NCBI GenBank assembly: GCA_016713725.1
Contig: JADJOO010000010.1
Span: 1 to 64,000, forward strand
Reading direction: 5' to 3'
Source: Pseudomonadota bacterium
Lineage (GTDB): Bacteria; Pseudomonadota; Gammaproteobacteria; Steroidobacterales; Steroidobacteraceae
DNA: 64,000 nucleotides
This document shows positions 20,898 through 29,536 of the stretch, one piece after another. Under the pieces are notes generated by a model. That model did not search any database and had not been told where the DNA came from. It saw only the letters and a program-made list of their open reading frames with translations. The position numbers and the translations under genes are program-made. Positions within the stretch are counted from its first letter, which is position 1, and each line of letters begins with the position of its first letter.

Positions 20898-22762
20898 GCC
20901 GTTTTCCTCGTCCGGGCCGGCAATTGCGTGCCTGGTGCAATGAATAGGTCGGCGAGCTGCTCGATCATCGCATTGCCGAGCTGCTCGACATCGGCAATCG
21001 CGACCGCGCGCTGGGAGAAGTCCGTCACGTCGTGACCGATGCCGATCGCAACCAGTTCCACGGGCGAACGGGTCTCAATCCACTTGACGACGTTTCGAAG
21101 GTGCTGCTCCAGGTACCCGCCTGGATTCGCCGAGAGCGTCGCCTCGCACAACGGCACGCCGTCCGAGATCGCCATCAGGATACGGCGCTGCTCGTTGCGG
21201 CGCAGGAGGCGCTCGTGTGCCCAGAGCAGGGCCTCGCCGTCGACGTTATCCTTGAGCAGGTCTTCCTTGAGCATCACGCCGAGGTGCCTGCGGGCGCGGC
21301 GATACGGCACGTCCGCCGGCTTGTAGACGATGTAACGCAGGTCCGTGAGGCGACCCGGAGCGGAAGGACGGCCGGCCTTGAGCCAGTCCTCGCGTGCCTG
21401 TCCACCGCTCCATGACCGTGTGGTGAACCCGAGGATCTCGACCTTGACGCCGCAACGCTCGAGCGTGCGCGCGAGGACGTCCGCACAGAGCGCCGCCACC
21501 ATGATGGGCCGGCCGCGCATCGAGCCCGAGTTGTCGAGCAGGACACTGACGACCGTGTCCTTGAAATCGGTGTCTGACTCCTCGCGAAACGCGAGCGGAG
21601 CCAACGGGTCGGTGACGACGCGCGCGAGGCGGGCCGGGTCGAGCGTGCCCTCCTCCAGGTCGAACTGCCAGCGCCGCGTCTGCCTGGCGAGCAGCAGGCG
21701 CTCGAGCTTGATGGCGAGCCGCGCCACGGCTGGCTGCAACGCGCGCGATTCGCGGTCGAGGTTGCCGCGCAACTGGCCGACTTCGTCCTCGGTGCACAAC
21801 TCCGTCGCACTCACGATCTCATCGTGGACCGTGGTGAAGACGCGGTAATGCCGGTTCGGATGGTCGGAGTCGTCGTACATCGGTTCGCGCTGCATGCGCT
21901 CGCCCGACGGCTCGGCTTCCGGTTTGCGCCCGGGCTCCTCCTTCGCGTCGAGTCGCGATCCCACGACTTCGCCCGCATTGAGTTCCGGCGCGTCCTGATC
22001 CATTGCGCCGGCCTGCTTCTTGACCGCTCCAAGCGGATCGGCGGCGGCCTCGTCACCGGGAACAACGGCTTCGAGCGTCCTGACCGCGGACCTGCGCCGC
22101 TCCGCGGCCGCACCGAGTTCATGGCCCAGGTCCAGGTCTTCCACAAGGTCGTGGACGGCAAATGCGTAACGCTGCTGGTCAGCGACGCTTGCCGCGAGCG
22201 ACTCGAGACCCTCTGCGGCACGCTTGTGCAGATCGTCCCGCCAGCGCAACAGGAGTTCGGTGGCCGCGGGCGGCGAAGGCAAACGCGTGAGCTTTTCGCG
22301 GACCAGCAGGGCCAGGGCCTGCGCCATGGGTGACGGACGCGCGCCGAACGGTGTCGAACCGGTCTTGCGCGTCAATTGTTCGACGAGTGCAGCGGTGAGG
22401 TTCAGCGCCACCCCTGCCAGGACGTTGCTGCCCAGCGCCTGGCAGCGCATGTCCTCGACGGCATCGAAGATCTCGCGCGCGCGCTGGCCGGTGGGTCGGA
22501 ATCGCGCATGCAGCACCGGGTCGTGATAGGCGCTCCGCAGCGCCAGGTGATCGGCATGGCCACGAACCCGGGCCGCATCCGCTTCGGCGAGCGGCCATTT
22601 TACCGGCGGCAGACGCACCGAGTTCGACGACTGGCCGGGCAGGCTCGGGCCGAACGTCACGTCGAGTTCCTTTGCGCCCGCCAGGGCCCGCGTGGCCTGC
22701 ACCAGTGCACGCTCGCCGCGCTCTGCGGGCGCGAGCGGCGCATGGCGTGGCCGGTTGCTCAA
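20894..22762 (-). CDS. cobT: cobaltochelatase subunit CobT
   Basis: The 622-residue protein has the CobT layout. The N-terminal helical region includes HDPVLHARFRPTGQRAREIF and VRCQA-type sequence, and an acidic, charged linker spans about residues 250-320. A C-terminal von Willebrand A domain has the MIDAS motif DNSGSMRG. CobT works with the AAA+ ATPase CobS and with CobN to insert cobalt into hydrogenobyrinate diamide in aerobic cobalamin synthesis. The likely start is the TTG at 22762, overlapping the cobS stop; without it the frame reads back through cobS. No cobN lies in the window. Its place near a corrinoid-dependent pathway is notable. Confidence 0.88.
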   Translation of the reverse strand: MSNRPRHAPLAPAERGERALVQATRALAGAKELDVTFGPSLPGQSSNSVRLPPVKWPLAEADAARVRGHADHLALRSAYHDPVLHARFRPTGQRAREIFDAVEDMRCQALGSNVLAGVALNLTAALVEQLTRKTGSTPFGARPSPMAQALALLVREKLTRLPSPPAATELLLRWRDDLHKRAAEGLESLAASVADQQRYAFAVHDLVEDLDLGHELGAAAERRRSAVRTLEAVVPGDEAAADPLGAVKKQAGAMDQDAPELNAGEVVGSRLDAKEEPGRKPEAEPSGERMQREPMYDDSDHPNRHYRVFTTVHDEIVSATELCTEDEVGQLRGNLDRESRALQPAVARLAIKLERLLLARQTRRWQFDLEEGTLDPARLARVVTDPLAPLAFREESDTDFKDTVVSVLLDNSGSMRGRPIMVAALCADVLARTLERCGVKVEILGFTTRSWSGGQAREDWLKAGRPSAPGRLTDLRYIVYKPADVPYRRARRHLGVMLKEDLLKDNVDGEALLWAHERLLRRNEQRRILMAISDGVPLCEATLSANPGGYLEQHLRNVVKWIETRSPVELVAIGIGHDVTDFSQRAVAIADVEQLGNAMIEQLADLFIAPGTQLPARTRKTA

Positions 22763-23742
22763 ACGACCTTCACGCGGGTGATCGCCTCGGGTAATTCGGC
22801 GGCGAACGCACGCTGGTAGAACTCGGCGACAGTCGGCCGCTCGAGTTCGTCGCACTTGTTGAGGAACGTCACGCGGAATGCGAGGCCGATGTCGCCGAAG
22901 ATCTGCGCGTTCTCGGCCCAGGCGATGACCGTGCGTGGACTCATCACGGTGGAGATGTCGCCGTTCATGAAGCCGTTGCGCGTCATGTCGGCCACGCGGA
23001 CCATGGCCATGATCGTGCGCCGGCCTGCGGTCGTGTCGTACGCGGGTGCCTTCGCCAGCACGATCGCCGCTTCGGCGTCGTGGTTCAGATAATTGAGCGT
23101 GGTGACGATCGACCAGCGGTCCATCTGACCCTGGTTGATCTGCTGCGTGCCGTGGTACAGGCCGCTCGTGTCGCCGAGGCCGATCGTGTTGGTGGTGGCG
23201 AACAGTCGAAACCAGGGGTGGGGGCTGATGACGCGGTTCTGGTCGAGCAGCGTCAGCTTGCCACTCGCCTCGAGCACGCGCTGGATCACGAACATCACGT
23301 CCGGGCGGCCCGCGTCGTACTCGTCGAACACGAGCGCGATCGGCCGCTGCAGCGCCCATGGCAGCAGCCCTTCGCGGAATTCGGTGACCTGTCGGCCGTC
23401 CTTGATCACGATGGCGTCGCGTCCCACGAGATCGACTCGGCTGACGTGCCCGTCGAGGTTGATGCGGATCAGCGGCCAGTTGAGGCGCGCCGCCACCTGC
23501 TCGATGTGGGTCGACTTGCCCGTCCCATGGTACCCCTGCACCATCACGCGCCGGTTATGTCGAAACCCGGCAAGGATCGCGAGGGTGGTGTCGGGATCGA
23601 AGCGGTAGCTGTCGTCACGGTCGGGTACGTATTCGCTGTGTCGCGCGAACGCCGGCACCAGCATTTCACTGTTTACGCCAAATTCGCGCGCAGCAATCTC
23701 GATGTCCGGCCGCAAGGAAATGAGGTCGTCCGAAGCCGTCAT
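22759..23742 (-). CDS. cobS: cobaltochelatase ATPase subunit CobS
   Basis: The 327-residue AAA+ ATPase has Walker A GYHGTGKSTHIEQVA and Walker B region ALVFDEYDAGRPDV. It also has FATTNTIGLGDTSGLYHGTQ and the family N-terminus with FGVNSEMLVPAFARHSEYVP, which is specific to CobS rather than general MoxR ATPases. It powers cobalt insertion with CobT, whose gene overlaps its stop codon. One base separates cobS from the upstream aldehyde dehydrogenase gene, so they are co-transcribed. Confidence 0.92.
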   Translation of the reverse strand: MTASDDLISLRPDIEIAAREFGVNSEMLVPAFARHSEYVPDRDDSYRFDPDTTLAILAGFRHNRRVMVQGYHGTGKSTHIEQVAARLNWPLIRINLDGHVSRVDLVGRDAIVIKDGRQVTEFREGLLPWALQRPIALVFDEYDAGRPDVMFVIQRVLEASGKLTLLDQNRVISPHPWFRLFATTNTIGLGDTSGLYHGTQQINQGQMDRWSIVTTLNYLNHDAEAAIVLAKAPAYDTTAGRRTIMAMVRVADMTRNGFMNGDISTVMSPRTVIAWAENAQIFGDIGLAFRVTFLNKCDELERPTVAEFYQRAFAAELPEAITRVKVV

Positions 23743-23743
23743 G

Positions 23744-25240
23744 TCATGATCCCAGGTGAATCCACGCCGACTTCGTCTGGGTGTAGCTCAGCAGGCCCTC
23801 GAGGCACTTGTCGCCGCCCTGACCGGACTGCTTGTGACCGAGGAAGGGTGACGTCGGGTCGCCGTGGTCGAAGCAGTTGACGTAGGTCGTGCCAGCCTCG
23901 AGGCCACGCACGGCCTCGTGCGCCGAACGCAGGTTGCCGGTCCAGACCGAACCGGCCAGGCCATAGATCGTGTCGTTGGCGATGCGCAGCGCGTCCTGCA
24001 GGCCGTCGACCTCGATCAGCGCGGCAACTGGCCCGAAGATTTCTTCCTGCGCGATCGTCATGCCGTTGTCGACCTGGGTGAACAACGCCGGATTGACGTA
24101 GAAGCCCGGCCGGTCCGGGACGTCGCCACCGAACTCGAGTTTCGCGCCCTCTGCGCGACCCTTGGCGATGTAGCCAAGCACTCGTTCGTGCTGCTTCTTC
24201 GTCACCAGCGGCCCCATGTTCGTCCCGGGATCGAGCGGGTCACCGGCAACGTACGCCTTCTGCCCGCGTTCGATGAAGCGCGCCGTGAATTCCTTCGCTA
24301 TGCGCTTGTCAACGAGCAGGCGCGAACCCGCGCTGCAGACTTCGCCCATCACGCCAAAGATACCGTTGATGGCATAGGTGACGGCGCGGTCCATGTCCTC
24401 GAGGTCGGCGAGGAAGATCTGCGGCGACTTGCCGCCGCATTCGAGGCTCACGCGCTTCATGTTCGACTGGCCGGCGTAGACGAGCATCTTCTTGCCCGTC
24501 ACCGTCGAGCCGGTGAATGAAATCTTGGCGACGTCGTCGTGCAACGCCAACGGCGCGCCGGCATCGGCACCGTAACCGTTGATCACGTTGAGCACGCCCG
24601 CAGGTGCGCCGGCTTCGACGAACAATTCGGCGAGCAGCAGGGCCGACAACGGCGCCTGCTCCGCCGGCTTCAATACGACGGAGTTACCCGCCGCGAGTGC
24701 CGGCGCGATTTTCCAGGCGATCTGCATCAACGGGTAGTTCCACGGCGTGATGCACCCGACCACGCCAAGCGGTTCGCGCAGAGTGTAGTGAAAGGCATCG
24801 GCGGCGGTCGCCGTGACCGTGCCTTCAACCTTGTCGGACAGTTCGGCGAAGTAGCGGAACGTCAGCGCGGACTGCGGCACGTCCACGGCCACCATGTCGC
24901 GCACCGGCTTCCCCATGCACAGCGAGTCGAGCAGCGTGAAGCGCGCGGTGTGCTTCTCGATCAGGGCCGCGAGTCGATTGAGGACATCCAGCCGATCGCG
25001 CGGGGCCATCCGGCGCCACGTGCCTTCCCTGAACGCGCGGCGCCCGCTGGCGACTGCTGCATCGATATCAGTCGCGTCGCCTGCGGCGACCTCGCACAGC
25101 GGTTCGGCCGTGGCGGGATTCACGACGGTGAATCGCCCGGCCCGGGCGGCAACGTGCTCGCCGTGAATGTAGTGACCGGTCGAATAACGCAAGTTTGCGG
25201 CCAGGCGGTGCCACTCGGCGCGGTTTTGCGGAACGGGCAT
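23744..25240 (-). CDS. NAD(P)-dependent aldehyde dehydrogenase (betaine aldehyde / aminobutyraldehyde dehydrogenase-like)
   Basis: The 498-residue ALDH superfamily enzyme has TPWNYPLMQIAWKIAPALAA, the cofactor motif FTGSTVTGKKM, the catalytic Glu in LECGGKSPQ and the catalytic Cys in GEVCSAGSR. A C-terminal EEIFGPV is also present. Overall it resembles PuuC/BetB-type enzymes acting on amino or betaine aldehydes. With the GMC oxidase at 11431 it could complete choline to glycine betaine, or oxidise an aldehyde from carnitine or polyamine-type amines. It heads the minus-strand cobS-cobT-GFA series and is divergent from the first mttB across 216 bases. Confidence 0.85.
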   Translation of the reverse strand: MPVPQNRAEWHRLAANLRYSTGHYIHGEHVAARAGRFTVVNPATAEPLCEVAAGDATDIDAAVASGRRAFREGTWRRMAPRDRLDVLNRLAALIEKHTARFTLLDSLCMGKPVRDMVAVDVPQSALTFRYFAELSDKVEGTVTATAADAFHYTLREPLGVVGCITPWNYPLMQIAWKIAPALAAGNSVVLKPAEQAPLSALLLAELFVEAGAPAGVLNVINGYGADAGAPLALHDDVAKISFTGSTVTGKKMLVYAGQSNMKRVSLECGGKSPQIFLADLEDMDRAVTYAINGIFGVMGEVCSAGSRLLVDKRIAKEFTARFIERGQKAYVAGDPLDPGTNMGPLVTKKQHERVLGYIAKGRAEGAKLEFGGDVPDRPGFYVNPALFTQVDNGMTIAQEEIFGPVAALIEVDGLQDALRIANDTIYGLAGSVWTGNLRSAHEAVRGLEAGTTYVNCFDHGDPTSPFLGHKQSGQGGDKCLEGLLSYTQTKSAWIHLGS

Positions 25241-25456
25241 GGAATACCTCGGGAAATCGGGGGTCGCTGGTCAAGGCGACAGGCCCGCAAGTTTAACGAC
25301 TTCGGGGTCCGCGCGACCGGTCGACTGGACGGTTTTGCAGCGGCTGCTTTTCCCGGTTGGTAGATAAAACTTTGGGCGGCTGGCCGCGCTATTGTGCGAG
25401 TCTTGCGGGCGCTCGGACAGGTTCCCTGCCCGGCGCCGAGACCTACGGAGTGGCCC

Positions 25457-27052
25457 TTGACCGATACCCCAAACCCGGCTCGCCGGCCGTCCGGGCGCGA
25501 CGCCCGCAGGGCGCAGCGCGCGGGCCCCCTGCCCGACCATCTCCGCCCCGTGAAGCCGGGCATGGAGTCGGGGCGTTACCAGCCACTGTCGCCGGACGAG
25601 GTTCAGCAGATCCACCGGACAGCCCTGCGGCTCCTGTCCGAGGTCGGCCTGGCCGACGCTCCGGACAGTGGCGTCGACTACCTGACGCGCGCCGGTTGCA
25701 CGCTGAATGACAACGGTCGTTTGCTGTTCCCCGCCTCGCTGGTCGAGGACACGCTGGCCAAGGCTGCCCGGCATTTCGTGCTGCACGCGCAAGACCCGCG
25801 TTACGACCTCGAGCCCTGGGGCAAGCGCAGCTATTTCGGCACGGCCGGCGCCGCCGTCAACATGGTCGACCCGCGCACCGGGTACCGCGAATCGACGATC
25901 AAGGACCTGTTCGACATCGGCCGCATCGTCGATGTGATGGAGCACATCCACTTTTTCCAGCGCGCCGTCGTGCCGCGCGACATCCCGGACCCGTTCGAGA
26001 TGGATTTCAATACCTGTTACGCCGCCGTTTCCTCGACCACGAAGCATGTCGGCAGCAGCTGGGTGCAGCCGGAGCACGTCGAGGCCTCGCTCCAGATGCT
26101 GCACCTGATCGCCGGCGGCGAGCAGCAGTGGCGCGAGCGCCCCTTTGTCAGCCAGTCGAACTGCTTCGTCGTGCCGCCGATGAAGTTTGCGACCGACGCC
26201 TGCAAGTGCCTGGAAGTGGCGGTCCGTGGCGGCATGCCCGTGCTGCTCCTGTCGGCCGGCCAGGCTGGCGCCACCGCCCCCGCGGCTCTCGCGGGCGCGC
26301 TCGCCCAGGAAGTGGCGGAGGTCCTCGCGGGCCTCGTGTACGTGAACGCGATCAAGCCGGGCCACCCGGCAATCTTCGGCACCTGGTGTTTCGTGTCCGA
26401 CCTGCGCACCGGCGCAATGTCGGGCGGCAGCCCCGAGCAGGCGCTGCTCTCCGCCGCGGCGGGCCAGATGTCGCACTTCTATGACCTGACGGGTGGTACG
26501 GCCTCCGGCATGACCGACTCGAAAGTGCCGGACGGCCAGGCGGGCGCCGAGAAGGCACTCAATCATGCGCTGGTCGGCAACGCCGGCGCGAACATGATCT
26601 ACGAGTCGGCTGGCATGCACGCAAGCCTGCTTGGCTTCTCGCTCGAAAGCCTGGTGATCGACAACGACATCATCGGCGCGACGCAGCGCACGATCAAAGG
26701 CATCGAAGTCAACGACGAGCGCCTCTCTTTCGAGACGATCAAGGACGTCTGCCTCAACGGGCCGGGCCATTTCCTCGGCAGCGACCAGACGTTGCAACTG
26801 ATGCAGACCGAGTACCTGTATCCAGGCGTCGGTGACCGCAAGAGTCCCAACGAGTGGAATGAACAGGGCGGTCTCGACGTCGCGCAGCGCGCGATGGCGA
26901 AAGTCGAGGAAATCCTCGGCCACAACTACCCGTCGCACGTCGCAGAGGCCGTCGATGCCGAAATCCGCCGTCGCTTCCCGGTGAAGCTCGAACGGGCGCA
27001 CATGCTGCCGCCTGCTGATTCAGCGGCCGCGCGGCGAGTCGGTTCGCGCTGA
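25457..27052 (+). CDS. MttB-family corrinoid methyltransferase without pyrrolysine (quaternary-amine demethylase candidate), copy 1
   Basis: The protein is about 531 residues and belongs to the trimethylamine methyltransferase family (COG5598). Recognisable segments include NCFVVPPMKFATDACKCLEV, KPGHPAIFGTWCFVSDLRTG, GGSPEQALLSAAAGQMSHFY and MIYESAGMHASLLGF. It has no in-frame amber codon, so it is a non-pyrrolysine homologue like MtgB (glycine betaine), MtpB and MtcB, which methylate a corrinoid protein using a quaternary amine. The TTG at 25457, after ACGGAG, is the chosen start; a GTG at 25394 and internal ATGs are alternatives. It is followed after 17 bases by a DMGDH-like gene, so its product amine may be passed on directly. 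The exact substrate is inferred, not shown. Confidence 0.88.
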   Translation: MTDTPNPARRPSGRDARRAQRAGPLPDHLRPVKPGMESGRYQPLSPDEVQQIHRTALRLLSEVGLADAPDSGVDYLTRAGCTLNDNGRLLFPASLVEDTLAKAARHFVLHAQDPRYDLEPWGKRSYFGTAGAAVNMVDPRTGYRESTIKDLFDIGRIVDVMEHIHFFQRAVVPRDIPDPFEMDFNTCYAAVSSTTKHVGSSWVQPEHVEASLQMLHLIAGGEQQWRERPFVSQSNCFVVPPMKFATDACKCLEVAVRGGMPVLLLSAGQAGATAPAALAGALAQEVAEVLAGLVYVNAIKPGHPAIFGTWCFVSDLRTGAMSGGSPEQALLSAAAGQMSHFYDLTGGTASGMTDSKVPDGQAGAEKALNHALVGNAGANMIYESAGMHASLLGFSLESLVIDNDIIGATQRTIKGIEVNDERLSFETIKDVCLNGPGHFLGSDQTLQLMQTEYLYPGVGDRKSPNEWNEQGGLDVAQRAMAKVEEILGHNYPSHVAEAVDAEIRRRFPVKLERAHMLPPADSAAARRVGSR

Positions 27053-27069
27053 CCGGGGGGCCGGGACCG

Positions 27070-29529
27070 ATGGCACTTCCGGGACACGCCAACGTCGTCA
27101 TCGTCGGGGGCGGCATCGCAGGGTGCTCGATCGCCTACCACCTGACGCGCATCGGCATCACCGACGTGGTGCTGCTCGAACGCAAGCAGCTCACCTGCGG
27201 CACCACCTGGCATGCGGCCGGCCTCGTGGGCCAGTTGCGCGCGACGCGCAACCTCACCGAGCTGGCGAAATACACGGCCGATCTCTACCACTCGCTCGAA
27301 GCCGAGACCGGCCAGGCGACCGGCTTCAAGCAGAACGGTTCGATCAGCGTGGCCACGACCCTTTCGCGGCTCGAGGAGCTGCAGCGCGGCGCATCGATGG
27401 GCAAGACGTTCGGCCTGCGCATCGACGAACTCACGCCAGGCGAGATCAAGGAGCGGTGGCCACTGCTCGAGGTTGGCGACGTGGTCGGCGGCATCTTCCT
27501 GCCCGGGGACGGCCAGACCAATCCGATCGACACGACGCAGGCGCTGGCCAGGGGCGCCAGGCAGCGTGGCGCGAAAATCTTCGAAAACACGAAGGTCGAA
27601 CGCATCCGCGTCGAGAAGGGTCGCGCCGTCGGCGTCCAAACCGGCTCCGGCTACATCGCGGCGGACACGGTGGTGCTGTGCGGCGGCATGTGGTCGCACG
27701 GGCTGGCAGCGGACATCGGTGCTGCCGTGCCCCTGCACGCTGCGGAACACTTCTACATTGTCACCGAACCGATCGACGGCCTGCCCGGCAATCTCCCGGT
27801 ACTGCGCGTGCAGGACGAATGCGCCTACTACAAGGAAGACGCCGGCAAGCTGCTGATGGGTTGCTTCGAGCCGATGGCGAAGCCGTGGGGCATGCAGGGC
27901 ATTCCTGAGACGTTCTGCTTCGATTCGCTGCCCGAAGACTACGATCACTTCGAGCCGATCCTCGAGAGCGCGGTGCGACGCGTGCCGGCACTGGGCTCTG
28001 CAGGCATTGCGCTGTTCTTCAACGGCCCGGAAAGCTTCACGCCCGACGACCGTTACTACATCGGCGAGACGCCCGAAGTGCGCGACCTGTTCGTCGCCAC
28101 TGGATTCAACTCCGTTGGCATCGCCGCCAGTGGCGGCGTGGGCAAGGTCGTCGCCGACTGGATTCGCGACCGTCGGCCACCCATGGACCTTGCGGACGTC
28201 GACGTGCGACGCGTGATGCCGTTCCAGTCCAACAGGCGCTACCTGCACGATCGCACGACCGAAACGCTCGGCCTGCTGTACGCGATGCACTGGCCGTACT
28301 ACCAGTACACGACTGCACGTGGCGTGCGCCGCACGCCACTGCACGACCGGCTGGTCGCGGCGGGTGCCTGCATGGGCGAGACCGCCGGCTGGGAGCGCCC
28401 AAACTGGTACTCGACGCCGGGCTCGACCCCGCGCTACGAATACTCGTACGGCCGCCAGAACTGGTTCGAGGCCTGCCGCGCGGAATGCGAGGCGGTCCGC
28501 GACACCGTCGCGCTCTTCGACCAGACGTGCTTCGCCAGGTTCGTCGTGCAAGGACGCGACGCGTGTGCGGTGCTGAATCGCCTGTCGACGTCGAATGTCG
28601 ACGTGCCGCCGGGACGCATCGTCTACACGCAGTGGCTCAACGACCGGGCCGGCATCGAGGCCGACCTGACGATCACTCGCCTCGCCGAGCGTGAGTACCT
28701 GGTCGTCACCTCGGCGATCTGCCAGACGCGCGACCTGGCGTGGCTGCGGCGAGCGATGGAAGCGCAGCCCGATGCGCACTGCACGGTGACCGACGTGACG
28801 TCGGGTATCGCCATGCTGGGTGTGATGGGTCCGCACAGCCGCGAGCTGCTGCAGAACGTTTCGGGCGCCGAGCTCTCGAACGACGCCCATCCCTTCGGCC
28901 GCTCGCGTGAGATCGAGATCGGTTATGCGCGCGTGCGCGCGAGCCGCATCACCTACGTCGGTGAACTTGGCTGGGAGTTGTACCTGCCTGCCGAGCACTG
29001 CCTCGATGTTTACCAGCAGTTGCTGGAAGCCGGTGCGCCGCTCGGATTGACCCACGCCGGCTACCACGCCATGGGGGCATGCCGCGTCGAAAAGGGCTAC
29101 AAGCACTGGAGTCACGACATCGGCGACGAGGACACGCCGCTCGATGCCGGACTCGGGTTCACCGTCTCCTGGGACAAGCCGGGTGGCTTCGTCGGCCGCG
29201 ACGCGCTGCTGGCGCAGAAGGCAGCCGGCCCGCCGCAGCGCCGCCTCGTGCAGGTGATGCTGGACGACGCGTCGGACACGGCTCCCCTGCTCTACCACGA
29301 GGAACCGCTCGTCCGCGACGGGGAGATCGTGGGCTCGATCCGCTCGGGCGCCTGGGGTCACCGTCTCGGACGCTCCCTTGGCATGGGTTACGTGAGCTGC
29401 GACTACGGCGTCGCTGCGGAATGGCTGGCGTCCGGGCGCTGGGAAGTGGAAGTCGCCTGCCGCCGGCATCCGTGCCGGGTGCAGCTGCAAGCTTGGTACG
29501 ACCCGCGCAACGAGCGCATCAGGAGTTGA
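27070..29529 (+). CDS. dimethylglycine/sarcosine dehydrogenase-like FAD protein with THF-binding GcvT domain, copy 1
   Basis: The 819-residue product has an N-terminal DAO-type FAD domain (VVIVGGGIAGCSIAYHLTR) and the TWHAAG motif, whose His carries covalent FAD in known relatives. A middle FAO_M-type region and C-terminal GcvT-like aminomethyltransferase domains follow, with YVGELGWELYLP and a cap segment. Such enzymes demethylate tertiary or secondary N-methyl amines and hand the C1 unit to THF as methylene-THF. It follows mttB copy 1 by 17 bases and precedes a second related gene by 7 bases, forming one operon. The residues after TWHAAG (LVGQLRATRN) differ from the three paralogues, suggesting a different substrate. 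Confidence 0.88.
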   Translation: MALPGHANVVIVGGGIAGCSIAYHLTRIGITDVVLLERKQLTCGTTWHAAGLVGQLRATRNLTELAKYTADLYHSLEAETGQATGFKQNGSISVATTLSRLEELQRGASMGKTFGLRIDELTPGEIKERWPLLEVGDVVGGIFLPGDGQTNPIDTTQALARGARQRGAKIFENTKVERIRVEKGRAVGVQTGSGYIAADTVVLCGGMWSHGLAADIGAAVPLHAAEHFYIVTEPIDGLPGNLPVLRVQDECAYYKEDAGKLLMGCFEPMAKPWGMQGIPETFCFDSLPEDYDHFEPILESAVRRVPALGSAGIALFFNGPESFTPDDRYYIGETPEVRDLFVATGFNSVGIAASGGVGKVVADWIRDRRPPMDLADVDVRRVMPFQSNRRYLHDRTTETLGLLYAMHWPYYQYTTARGVRRTPLHDRLVAAGACMGETAGWERPNWYSTPGSTPRYEYSYGRQNWFEACRAECEAVRDTVALFDQTCFARFVVQGRDACAVLNRLSTSNVDVPPGRIVYTQWLNDRAGIEADLTITRLAEREYLVVTSAICQTRDLAWLRRAMEAQPDAHCTVTDVTSGIAMLGVMGPHSRELLQNVSGAELSNDAHPFGRSREIEIGYARVRASRITYVGELGWELYLPAEHCLDVYQQLLEAGAPLGLTHAGYHAMGACRVEKGYKHWSHDIGDEDTPLDAGLGFTVSWDKPGGFVGRDALLAQKAAGPPQRRLVQVMLDDASDTAPLLYHEEPLVRDGEIVGSIRSGAWGHRLGRSLGMGYVSCDYGVAAEWLASGRWEVEVACRRHPCRVQLQAWYDPRNERIRS

Positions 29530-29536
29530 GCGAAGC

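Noticed and set aside
25457..27052. Possible pyrrolysine-containing MttB
   Set aside because: No in-frame TAG occurs in the gene, so it belongs to the non-pyrrolysine group.
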